Assembly: GCF_003148565.1 (NCBI RefSeq)
Contig: NZ_QGGL01000017.1
Location: forward strand, 39,351 to 103,350
DNA: 64,000 bases
Direction of reading: 5' to 3'
From: Tumebacillus permanentifrigoris
GTDB lineage: Bacteria > Bacillota > Bacilli > Tumebacillales > Tumebacillaceae
Below are positions 1 to 6,878 of the stretch, piece after piece (within the stretch, counting starts at the first letter, position 1; the number at the start of each line of letters is the position of its first letter). Below the pieces are notes generated by a model. The model did not search any database. It was given only the letters and a program-made list of their open reading frames with translations, and was not told where the DNA came from. Made by a program: the position numbers and the translations under genes.

Positions 1-615
1 ACTTTTTCATAAAATACCCCCTTTTTATTCACAATATTGTAATTATAATATATCAGTCATAGATTTTGCATGTAAATATAAAAGAAAATAAAGAGATAGG
101 GAGTGATCGCTTCCGATGTTCAACGTTACCCTTTTCCATGAGGTCGAAGTACAGCGAAACCTTCGGTTCGGTAGGCGGATAGATAACGACGAAGAGTTCG
201 CTTAGATAAACCCGTTTGCTCACAAATGGCTCTCTACATTTAATTGATCTTGCCTGGGTCAACCCCATCAACTAGGAGAGGTGGACTACTAATAACGAGA
301 ATTAACTTCAACTGTGGAGAATAGAATAGTACATCCAAACTTACAGAAAGTATTTTTACAGTCAGTCTCCTCCTACAAAGTGGGTTAATGAGATCCTCCA
401 TACCTTTACTAAGACAAAACAATATGTCTCCAAATATTTCAGTGTAAATAAACTAAATTTATGAACGTTTATCTTGATCTACTCTCTCCTAATCAGTCTA
501 AAACAACGCCTATTAAAACTATGTCACTTACTACCCTCACATTTGAAAAACCTTGTATTGCAATGGATAACGGCCAGATGTTGAAAGTTGAGCCTGGAGC
601 ATCTATCATTACAAA
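1..615. other. AT-rich stretch without a supported gene
   Basis: This stretch is clearly richer in A and T than the methionine-salvage genes beside it. The open frames it contains (for example minus strand 53-271 and 240-422, and plus strand from 461) are short, lack a good ribosome binding site and have no recognisable protein signature. The plus frame from 461 runs across the terminator of mtnD and into mtnD antisense. It may hold decayed sequence or regulatory DNA of a gene to the left of the window. Confidence 0.6.
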
Positions 616-647
616 TAACCCCCCTCCAATACCATGGAGGGGGGTTA
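616..647 (-). terminator. Terminator of the mtnWXBD operon
   Basis: A perfect 13-bp inverted repeat (616-628 and 635-647) with a 6-nt loop and a run of six C/G pairs in the stem lies 25 nt downstream of the mtnD stop. On the minus strand it is followed by a short T-rich stretch (TTTG), so it fits an intrinsic terminator with a weak U tract. Confidence 0.75.
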
Positions 648-672
648 CGTCGTTAATCTGCTATCAAAACAC

Positions 673-1227
673 TTACAGCACCTTCGCCTTATCAGCCGGG
701 ATCAAACTCTCATCATACACCGCGACCCAACCGTCCTTGCTCTCGAAGATCCGAATCGCCTTGACCTTTTTCAGATCGGTTAGCGTGAACCAGTGACGCG
801 TGTACGCCGGTACCGAGATCAGATCCCCCGGATACAGGATCACGTCAAAATACACATCATCATGCGGCCCCTTGATCGTGAAAATGCCTTCGCCATCCAC
901 GATGAAGCGAACTTCATCCTCCGTATGGTGATGCTCATCCACGAACTTCACCAGCAGTTCCTCGATGTTCGGGGTGTCCTTCGACAGCACGACAATGTCC
1001 TGAGACTGGTAGCCGCGTTTGGCAGACAGCGCCTTGATCTCCTCACCGAACACGTCGATGATCGACTGTTGCAACTCCGGGGTCACTTGGTAGCTGTCTT
1101 TCAGTTCGCCTTGCAGGCGGGTGATGTCCCAATTCTCGTAGATGATGCCTTGCGTTTCCAAAAACTTCGCTACGTTCTCGGTGCCTTCAATCAGTTCTTG
1201 CGTTTCAACAAAACGGATTACTGCCAT
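673..1227 (-). CDS. mtnD: Acireductone dioxygenase MtnD
   Basis: This 184-residue cupin metalloenzyme oxidises the acireductone 1,2-dihydroxy-3-keto-5-methylthiopentene. The Fe form makes the 2-keto acid of methionine plus formate, the last step before transamination. The cupin metal motif is visible as EHHHTEDEVRF, with the His-x-His and Glu ligands, and length fits the family. I start it at the ATG at 1227, 10 nt downstream of AGGAGG (1238-1243). A TTG six bases further upstream is too close to that site. It is the last gene of mtnWXBD, 29 nt after mtnB, and a strong hairpin follows. Expression should follow the SAM riboswitch upstream of mtnW. Confidence 0.95.
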   Translation of the reverse strand: MAVIRFVETQELIEGTENVAKFLETQGIIYENWDITRLQGELKDSYQVTPELQQSIIDVFGEEIKALSAKRGYQSQDIVVLSKDTPNIEELLVKFVDEHHHTEDEVRFIVDGEGIFTIKGPHDDVYFDVILYPGDLISVPAYTRHWFTLTDLKKVKAIRIFESKDGWVAVYDESLIPADKAKVL

Positions 1228-1256
1228 GGTCAAAAAACCTCCTCAGATCGTTGCGA

Positions 1257-1925
1257 TTAGAGTGCTGCCAACTCCACCGGCACGGTTGCGCCGCGCTGGT
1301 AAGACAGTTTCAAGAACAGGTAGTTGAACATCCATTCAAACGCTTGCACATGACGCTTCGCTGCAAATACATCCGCACCCCACGCGTAGATGCCATGGTT
1401 GCGAATCAACACCGCCGGAATCCGCGGGTCCAACACGTCACCGATCTCCGCCGCCAACTTCGGGATGTCCGCGTAGTTCTCCACGATCGGGATCTCGATC
1501 GCCGCGTTCTCCTCCCAGATGTTCAGCGCCTTGATCAGTTCAATCCCTTGCAACCGCACCTTGCCCTGCTCGAAGAAAATATCCGAGATCAGGTTGTTGT
1601 ACAGGGTGTGTACATGCAAGCACGCCCCAGCTTCTGGTACGCGCTTGTAAACTTCTGCATGGATCAACGTCTCCGCAGACGGCTTCAAGGTCGTCGGTTC
1701 AATCGCCTTGGAATTGCCATCGACGACGAGGATGTCGTGAACGGTGAGGTTTTCCTTGTCCTTGCCGCTTGCCGTCACACCAAATGCCAACGGCTCCCCA
1801 CTCAATTTGATCGACAGGTTGCCCGAAGTCGCCGGGAACCAGCCTTTCTCTGCAAAGTTCTTCGCCACATCCACAAGCCCTTGGGCTACACGGATGCGGT
1901 CTTCTTGGTTAAATGCGTAGGTCAT
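1257..1925 (-). CDS. mtnB: Methylthioribulose-1-phosphate dehydratase MtnB
   Basis: This 222-residue protein belongs to the class II aldolase/adducin fold and dehydrates 5-methylthioribulose 1-phosphate to 2,3-diketo-5-methylthiopentyl-1-phosphate. The zinc-binding region is visible as the HVHT motif in the middle and RNHGIYAWG nearer the C-terminus, and the ATSGNLS substrate loop lies near residue 33. Its ATG overlaps the mtnX stop (ATGA, 1922-1925), with GGGGGAGG just upstream, so the two are probably translationally coupled. In the reaction order it acts before MtnW. Confidence 0.95.
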   Translation of the reverse strand: MTYAFNQEDRIRVAQGLVDVAKNFAEKGWFPATSGNLSIKLSGEPLAFGVTASGKDKENLTVHDILVVDGNSKAIEPTTLKPSAETLIHAEVYKRVPEAGACLHVHTLYNNLISDIFFEQGKVRLQGIELIKALNIWEENAAIEIPIVENYADIPKLAAEIGDVLDPRIPAVLIRNHGIYAWGADVFAAKRHVQAFEWMFNYLFLKLSYQRGATVPVELAAL

Positions 1926-2593
1926 TGGAAAACCTCCCCCTTCACGAGTTGTTGTAGTACCGCGATCACATCATGGAACGTTACAAATGGTGCATGTGCA
2001 AGCCCGAGCGCTTCACAATCCTTCAGCAATTTCGAACGGGCGATGACAAAGTCCGCCCGCTTCGCCGCTTGCAAATCGGTGATCGAGTCCCCGATCACGA
2101 TCTTGAACAGGTCTTCCTCCGGAAACTTGCGCAACACAGTCGGTTTGCACATGCCGCAACCGTTGGTACAATGCTCGTCACAGGCATGCGGCCACGTGAT
2201 GCGGATCGTCTCGCCGGAAAAATCACTGCCGTTGCAGTAGATCGGGTTCGCGATCGCATAAGGCTCCAGCAACGGTTTGACAAAAAAGTCGATGCCGCCG
2301 CTCGTCACCCAGAAATCGATCTCTTGCTCCTTGCAATACTCCAGAAATTCCGGGAACCCAGCGCGAATCGCCGCCACTTCCTGTGCATAGGCGGCCACTT
2401 CGTCACGGCGGGTGGTGGAGATGCCGTGGAACAGCGTACCAACGCCCTGTTGAATCGATATCTCTTGGTTAAGAATCTGATCCTTCGTCGTCTCCCAACC
2501 CGGCGCGCCAAAGCGTTCCATGATCGTTATGATCATGTCCCGCTCGGTGATCGTGCCGTCAAAGTCACAGAAAATCGCAATACGTTTGCTCAT
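1922..2593 (-). CDS. mtnX: HK-MTPenyl-1-P phosphatase MtnX
   Basis: This 223-residue HAD-superfamily phosphatase removes the phosphate from 2-hydroxy-3-keto-5-methylthiopentenyl-1-phosphate to give the acireductone used by MtnD. HAD motif I is visible near the N-terminus as FCDFDGTIT with the nucleophile Asp, and motif IV as IGDSITDLQAA. A Cys/His-rich insert (CDEHCTNGCGMC) is typical of Bacillus-type MtnX. The start at 2593 is chosen because AGGAGG (2598-2603) sits just upstream. A longer frame reaching 2614 would run through that site. Bacillus-type loci use separate MtnW and MtnX enzymes where other bacteria have a single MtnC. Confidence 0.94.
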   Translation of the reverse strand: MSKRIAIFCDFDGTITERDMIITIMERFGAPGWETTKDQILNQEISIQQGVGTLFHGISTTRRDEVAAYAQEVAAIRAGFPEFLEYCKEQEIDFWVTSGGIDFFVKPLLEPYAIANPIYCNGSDFSGETIRITWPHACDEHCTNGCGMCKPTVLRKFPEEDLFKIVIGDSITDLQAAKRADFVIARSKLLKDCEALGLAHAPFVTFHDVIAVLQQLVKGEVFQ

Positions 2594-2619
2594 GGTTCCT
2601 CCTTTATTGTACAAACAGG

Positions 2620-3855
2620 TTATTTTTCAGACGGGTTGCCCCAAAGTGCCAACGCCGTCTCGAGCTCTTGAGAAGTCTCCGCCGTTTCGGAGAGTGTCTT
2701 GCCACTCAGCACACCCGCAATCGCCGCGCCAAACGCACGACCGCCAGCCGCTGCGCCACCCGGATGACCGTGCACGCCGCCACCTGCATTGATGATCTGG
2801 TCATTGCCCAGATCTTGGTACAGGTACGGCACCAATCCCGGATGGATGCCTGCACTCGGCACCGGGAAGGCACGCTTCACATCACCGCGCGCCTCCGTGA
2901 GAGCCTGTGCAATTTTCAACGTCTCGTTACGTTCCAGCGCCACGGAACCGTAAGCGGACGGGTACAGCACGATATCTGCCCCTGCGATGCGCATCAGTTG
3001 CCCCAACACGACATGCGCCGAGATGCCATACTGTGCCGAAGGGTACAACGCCCCCGCAAGTGCCGGGTGCGCCATGATCGGCACATTGATGCGCGAGTCT
3101 TCCGCGAGACGTTGCAACACGTCATAGCCGTAGGTCAGGACGTTCAGCAACAAAGCCGATGCCCCTGCGTCGACCGCACGGCGCGCCTTTTCAAAAATTT
3201 CAGTAACCGGACCCGTCAGGTTCGCCGCATACAGCGTGAACTTCCCCGTTTCCGCCTGCGCCCGTTCCGCAGCTATGCGGCACGCCGCGATGCGTTTTTC
3301 AAACGGTGCATAGGTCTCGTCAAAGAAAATCTCATCGTCCTTGACCAAGTCCACGCCGCCCAGTGCTTGTTGGTAGAACTGCTCCGCCAGCGTCTCGGTG
3401 TCATACCCGATGACCGATTTGAAGATGCTCATCAACAGCGGTCGGTCGTAGGCGTTCAGTTGCTTGCGAAGTCCGTCGATGCCGAACTTCGGGCCTGGGA
3501 ATCGGCTGGAAAACTCGGTCGGGAGTTCGATGTTCACGAGGCGGATCATGCCGTCCATCGAGAGCTTGCCGAACACGGAAGTCAACAGCGCCGGGATGTC
3601 AGGCGTGAAATTGACGGTCGGGTACGCAATGGTCAGCAAGGCTTGTTCCAGACCGTTTGCATCGGTGCCGACGACTTCTGCCGAGACGACATGGCCGAGA
3701 TGCTTTTGCATCGCTTCCTTGCGTGCGGCCGGCAATTCCGTCCACGTGCCAACGGTGAGCCCGATGGCGATCCCGTTGGCTTTTTTCTGCCAGTCGGTGC
3801 CCGGTTTGCTATGTGCGAGGTAGGTGACGTGTACAAACTCTGCAGTCTGCGTCAT
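2620..3855 (-). CDS. mtnW: RuBisCO-like enolase MtnW
   Basis: This 411-residue RuBisCO-like protein (form IV) is 2,3-diketo-5-methylthiopentyl-1-phosphate enolase. The family signature is visible in the stretch with VKDDEIFFDETYAPFEKR and near the C-terminus as GGGVHGHPGGAAAGG. Length matches Bacillus MtnW (about 410). The start at 3855 has AGGAGA nine bases upstream. The 74-residue upstream extension of the frame is antisense to the riboswitch and has no family resemblance. It is the first gene behind the S-box leader and is followed closely by mtnX. Confidence 0.96.
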   Translation of the reverse strand: MTQTAEFVHVTYLAHSKPGTDWQKKANGIAIGLTVGTWTELPAARKEAMQKHLGHVVSAEVVGTDANGLEQALLTIAYPTVNFTPDIPALLTSVFGKLSMDGMIRLVNIELPTEFSSRFPGPKFGIDGLRKQLNAYDRPLLMSIFKSVIGYDTETLAEQFYQQALGGVDLVKDDEIFFDETYAPFEKRIAACRIAAERAQAETGKFTLYAANLTGPVTEIFEKARRAVDAGASALLLNVLTYGYDVLQRLAEDSRINVPIMAHPALAGALYPSAQYGISAHVVLGQLMRIAGADIVLYPSAYGSVALERNETLKIAQALTEARGDVKRAFPVPSAGIHPGLVPYLYQDLGNDQIINAGGGVHGHPGGAAAGGRAFGAAIAGVLSGKTLSETAETSQELETALALWGNPSEK

Positions 3856-3884
3856 ATGTGAAGGTCTCCTCTCGAAATCCATAT

Positions 3885-3921
3885 AAAAAGCCTCTTTCTC
3901 AAAAAAAGACAAGAAAGAGGC
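3885..3921 (-). terminator. Regulated terminator of the S-box leader
   Basis: On the minus strand a 10-bp stem (3912-3921 with 3890-3899) is followed by a T run (3885-3889), between the SAM aptamer and the mtnW ribosome binding site. The 5' half of the stem (3915-3922) can instead pair perfectly over 8 bp with 3947-3954, which includes the 3' strand of the aptamer P1 helix. This is the classic S-box switch: bound SAM frees the terminator, while low SAM lets the antiterminator form. Confidence 0.9.
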
Positions 3922-3950
3922 ATGCTTAGTGTGAAATAAGCCTTCGTGCC

Positions 3951-4066
3951 TCTTATCTTTCAGGAACCATGAAACTAGGTGTATTCCTGTAGGAGTTAGC
4001 ACCGTGTATAAAGATACCGGTTGCCGGGCGTCATCGGGCCAGTCCCTCCGCCTGCTCTGGATAAGA
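3951..4066 (-). promoter_or_regulatory. SAM-I (S-box) riboswitch aptamer for mtnWXBD
   Basis: Read on the minus strand, the leader contains the conserved S-box core: an AGCAGGCGGAGGGACTGGCCC-like 5' segment, then GATGACGCCCGGCAACC, then GGTGCTAACTCC, closed by a P1 helix (TCTTATC at 4060-4066 with GATAAGA at 3951-3957). It binds S-adenosylmethionine and switches the downstream terminator. The sequence match is strong enough to call by eye. Methionine-salvage operons are standard S-box targets in Bacillota. Confidence 0.96.
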
Positions 4067-4109
4067 AGTTCGTGCAATATTTATTTAATTGTCTTGCAAC
4101 TACGAAACT

Positions 4110-4138
4110 ATATTACAGGGTGTACCCCCTGCTGTCAA
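4110..4138 (-). promoter_or_regulatory. Sigma-A promoter of the mtnWXBD leader
   Basis: On the minus strand TTGACA (4133-4138) and TATAAT-like TAATAT (4110-4115) are separated by exactly 17 bp, about 45 nt upstream of the riboswitch. The spacer contains an imperfect palindrome with CAGGG and CCCTG arms. Transcription should start near 4103. Confidence 0.88.
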
Positions 4139-4155
4139 TTGCTTTTTTGGTATTA

Positions 4156-5322
4156 TTACAAGGAGAGTTTTACCATGCGATCTACAGCTTCTTGCAGGCG
4201 CTGCTCCGAAGTTAACAGACCCACGCGCACATAGCCTTCTCCGCTCACGCCAAAGCCATGGCCCGGCGCCACCATGACATGCGCCTGCTCCAGCATCATG
4301 TCGGAGAAGTCCAAGGACGTGAAGCCCTTGGGCACAGGTACCCATGTGAAAAATGATCCCTTTGGCATCAGTACATCCCAGCCTGCATCGCGCAAACCGC
4401 CGACGAATACGTCACGGCGGCGTTGGTAGGTCGCCGTCAGATCGTGTACGCAATCCTGCGGTGCGTTGAGCGCTGCAACCGCCGCCCGCTGGATGAACGA
4501 GGGCAGCGAGACGTAGTAGTGGTCTTGGATCAAGTTGATCGCCGCGACGACATCCTTGTTCCCCAGTGCGAAACCTACGCGCCAGCCTGCCATGTTGTAT
4601 GTCTTGGACAGCGTGTAGAATTCGATTCCGACTTCCTTGGCTCCCTCTGCTTGCAGGAACGAGACCGGTTTCTCCCCATCGAAGCCGATCGCACCATAGG
4701 CGAAGTCGGACGCGACGACGATGTTGTGCTGGCGAGCGAATTCGATCGTGTCTTCATAGAAGGAAAGCGGTGCGGTTGCCGAGGTCGGATTGTTCGGGTA
4801 GTTGAGGAACATCAGCTTGGCCTTCGCAAGCTTGTCCGCCGGAATGTTCGAGTAGTCGGGCAGGAAGGCATTGTCCCGCAGCAACGGCATCATCACCATC
4901 TCGGCCCCGGCCAGCGCGACGCCCGACCAATAGTCCGGGTAGCCCGGATCTGGCACGAGCACCGCGTCACCTGGGTTGCAGAGGCATTGCGGGAGTTCGA
5001 CGAGGCCGGTTTTGCCGCCAAACAGGATCGCGACTTCGGTCGCTGGGTCGAGATCGACGTTGAATTCGCGCTTGTACCAGTCGGAGATGGCGATTTTTAA
5101 TTCGATCATGCCCGCGAACGGCGGATACTTGTGCGTGATCGGGTCCAGCACTTCGGTGCGCAGCGATTCGACGATATGCGGCGGGGTCGGCAAGTCCGGG
5201 TTGCCTTGACCGAGGTTGATGACGTCATGTCCAGCGTTGATCGCTTTGTTGACCTTCGCGACCATCGTGGAGAAAAATTGGGTGGGGAGCGCTTGCAGGC
5301 GGTCCGCTTGCTTTATGTTCAT
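4156..5322 (-). CDS. mtnE: Methionine-salvage aminotransferase MtnE
   Basis: This 388-residue fold-type I PLP aminotransferase closely resembles Bacillus MtnE (YkrV), which transaminates 2-keto-4-methylthiobutyrate to methionine and closes the salvage cycle. Visible landmarks are LPTQFFSTMVAKVN and INLGQGNPDLPTPPHIVE at the N-terminus, the LNYPNNPTS motif, and the PLP-lysine region YTLSKTYNMAGWRVGFALGN. The start at 5322 matches family length; the upstream extension of the frame looks like non-coding leader. It is transcribed toward mtnW but sits upstream of the S-box promoter, so it seems to have its own promoter. A -10-like TATAGT lies at 5360-5365. Confidence 0.93.
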   Translation of the reverse strand: MNIKQADRLQALPTQFFSTMVAKVNKAINAGHDVINLGQGNPDLPTPPHIVESLRTEVLDPITHKYPPFAGMIELKIAISDWYKREFNVDLDPATEVAILFGGKTGLVELPQCLCNPGDAVLVPDPGYPDYWSGVALAGAEMVMMPLLRDNAFLPDYSNIPADKLAKAKLMFLNYPNNPTSATAPLSFYEDTIEFARQHNIVVASDFAYGAIGFDGEKPVSFLQAEGAKEVGIEFYTLSKTYNMAGWRVGFALGNKDVVAAINLIQDHYYVSLPSFIQRAAVAALNAPQDCVHDLTATYQRRRDVFVGGLRDAGWDVLMPKGSFFTWVPVPKGFTSLDFSDMMLEQAHVMVAPGHGFGVSGEGYVRVGLLTSEQRLQEAVDRMVKLSL

Positions 5323-5407
5323 GGGTAAAAAAACCCCTCTCTCTTCAAGATTCTTTTTTACTATACAGCGAACCCAAGAGAAAGAAAAGTCTAACGATCG
5401 ACGCACC

Positions 5408-5449
5408 AAAAAAGCCCCTCCCGCAGTCAAGACTGGGGAGGGGCTTTTT
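5408..5449. terminator. Bidirectional terminator between mtnE and the C39-like gene
   Basis: A 9-bp GC-rich stem (5414-5422 with 5436-5444) is flanked by an A run on the left and a T run on the right, so it can end transcription in both directions. It lies directly behind the stop of the secreted C39-like gene and upstream of mtnE. Confidence 0.85.
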
Positions 5450-5455
5450 CCAGTA

Positions 5456-6085
5456 CTACTTGCTGTAGACTACACCACGGTACGGGGTGTAGCTGAGGCC
5501 GGTGTAGTAAGACAGGGTGCGGGTAACGCCGCCTGCCGGGTCTTTGATAGTGAAGTCAGCAGCAGACGCGCCGGTGGTTGCGTAGCCGGAGATGACGACG
5601 AAGTGCGTGCCGCCTGCCGGTTTGTTCATGCCGACGATGTACGGTTTGCCGGAGTCAAGCGCTGCTTTCGCTGCGCTGTAGACGGTGCTCCAAGCGGTCG
5701 GCGAGGAGGTGGCGACGGTTCTGACGATCCCAGCGCCTGCCTTCGTGACTGCATCGCCGTAGACGAGCGGGCATGCGGATGCGCCCATTTTCACATTCAA
5801 TTGACCTGGGTCAATGGCAACGCCGTAGTATTTGAAGACCATTGCGGTCGAGGTCAGCGTGCAACCAGCAGCAGAGATCGTGCTGCCACAGGAGGACATG
5901 ACTTGGGAGCTCCAGGTCTGGCCCGATTGGCTGTAGAGCGGAACTGCGAGGGAAACGGATTGGATGGTGATGCCGTTTTGTTGCGTGCCTTCCGGAGTGG
6001 TAACGCCCAGGTTCGGGGATGCCATCGCCACTTGCGTGGTCAGCGCCAGAGCGGCGGTCAGTGCTACGAGAAATTTCTTCTTCAT
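5456..6085 (-). CDS. Secreted C39-like (papain-fold) protein
   Basis: This 209-residue protein has a clear Sec signal peptide (MKKKF, hydrophobic core, AMA-S cleavage near residue 22). The mature part resembles the C39-like family: a Cys in AAGCTLTSTAMVFKYYG, a His in GGTHFVVISGY and an Asp in FTIKDPAGG line up as a Cys-His-Asp triad. It probably acts outside the cell as a peptidase or transglutaminase-like enzyme; its substrate is not evident. GGGAGG lies upstream of the ATG, and a consensus promoter is present at 6116-6144. It is a monocistron with its own terminator. No immunity or bacteriocin gene is next to it, so a link to peptide export is not supported. Confidence 0.75.
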   Translation of the reverse strand: MKKKFLVALTAALALTTQVAMASPNLGVTTPEGTQQNGITIQSVSLAVPLYSQSGQTWSSQVMSSCGSTISAAGCTLTSTAMVFKYYGVAIDPGQLNVKMGASACPLVYGDAVTKAGAGIVRTVATSSPTAWSTVYSAAKAALDSGKPYIVGMNKPAGGTHFVVISGYATTGASAADFTIKDPAGGVTRTLSYYTGLSYTPYRGVVYSK

Positions 6086-6115
6086 TTGAAAACCTCCCTA
6101 TCTTTAATAATTCTG

Positions 6116-6144
6116 ATTATATAATAGATAGGTTCTATTTTCAA
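6116..6144 (-). promoter_or_regulatory. Sigma-A promoter of the C39-like gene
   Basis: On the minus strand TTGAAA (6139-6144) and a perfect TATAAT (6116-6121) are 17 bp apart, in an AT-rich leader about 30 nt before the start codon. Confidence 0.85.
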
Positions 6145-6187
6145 TAGTTTATTTATTATTTCCTTGCATAATTTATGACAAGGACGC

Positions 6188-6224
6188 AAAAAAGCCCCGT
6201 CCCTGCAGATCGCGGGACGAGGCT
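6188..6224 (-). terminator. Terminator of the PCYCGC lipoprotein gene
   Basis: An 11-bp stem with one mismatch (6193-6203 with 6214-6224) is followed on the minus strand by a T run (the A run at 6188-6193), 22 nt after the stop codon. Confidence 0.8.
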
Positions 6225-6245
6225 TGCTGTTCTACTTTGCATCAA

Positions 6246-6779
6246 TTAAGTTGTCGGCATCGGGGTCGGCGTCGGTTGTGCGTAGCCTTCCTTGTACTTG
6301 CCGTCGATGATGTTGCGGATCTCGAGGACGGACTTGCCAGCTTCCTTGAGGTTCGCGGAGGTGACGGCGATGTTCATGCAGGTGTCGCAACGGGTGCCGT
6401 GGTCATCCCAGACGACCGTACCGTCTGATTTGACCTCATGGATGAAGCAGGACAGGTTGCTCATGTGACCTGCACTTCCCCCGCAGCCGCAGTAGCAAGG
6501 CATTTGGCTGATGAGGTCTTTGTTCGCTGCGGCGACTTTGTACGCCTTGATGATTTTCGGATCTTGGTTGAGCAGGAATGTCGGCAGGTCGGTCAGCGAC
6601 TTGGTCTCCTCCTGAATGTCGCCATTGGCGACTTGGTGCTGATGTTCGGACAGTTTCATCACGGGTGCAGCTTGCGTGTCCGCAGCTCCGCCATTGTTCG
6701 CGGTCTGCGTGGCTGCACAACCTGCGAGCAGCATCATCGATCCAGACAGTACGCCGATGGCGATACGTGTAAATTTCAT
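6246..6779 (-). CDS. PCYCGC-motif lipoprotein
   Basis: This 177-residue protein starts with a lipoprotein signal peptide (MKFTRIAIG, lipobox LLAGC, so Cys near residue 20 would be lipidated). The mature part carries the signature MPCYCGCG plus further cysteines (CFIHE, RCDTCM), which defines the PCYCGC family common in spore formers. Its molecular role is unknown. The clustered Cys and His suggest metal or redox chemistry at the outer membrane face, which is inference. GGAGG precedes the ATG at 6779. It lies 99 nt behind the metal-ATPase gene, with a possible promoter in between (TTGACT overlapping the ATPase stop), so co-regulation is possible but not shown. Confidence 0.75.
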   Translation of the reverse strand: MKFTRIAIGVLSGSMMLLAGCAATQTANNGGAADTQAAPVMKLSEHQHQVANGDIQEETKSLTDLPTFLLNQDPKIIKAYKVAAANKDLISQMPCYCGCGGSAGHMSNLSCFIHEVKSDGTVVWDDHGTRCDTCMNIAVTSANLKEAGKSVLEIRNIIDGKYKEGYAQPTPTPMPTT

Positions 6780-6878
6780 CGCTTGTTCCCTCCTCAAAAG
6801 TCGTTTCTATGTGTCACCAGTGTGAGCATTTCTGAGCTTGGACGATCCTTTTAACCGTAACTTTTTTCCTAGGCAAAG

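Noticed and set aside
53..422. Minus-strand frames of 60-72 residues left of mtnD
   Set aside because: No ribosome binding site, no family resemblance and AT-rich; not better than chance.
1251..3861. Long plus-strand frames opposite mtnB, mtnX and mtnW (up to 397 codons)
   Set aside because: They are antisense shadows of GC-rich coding regions, rich in Arg and His, without start signals.
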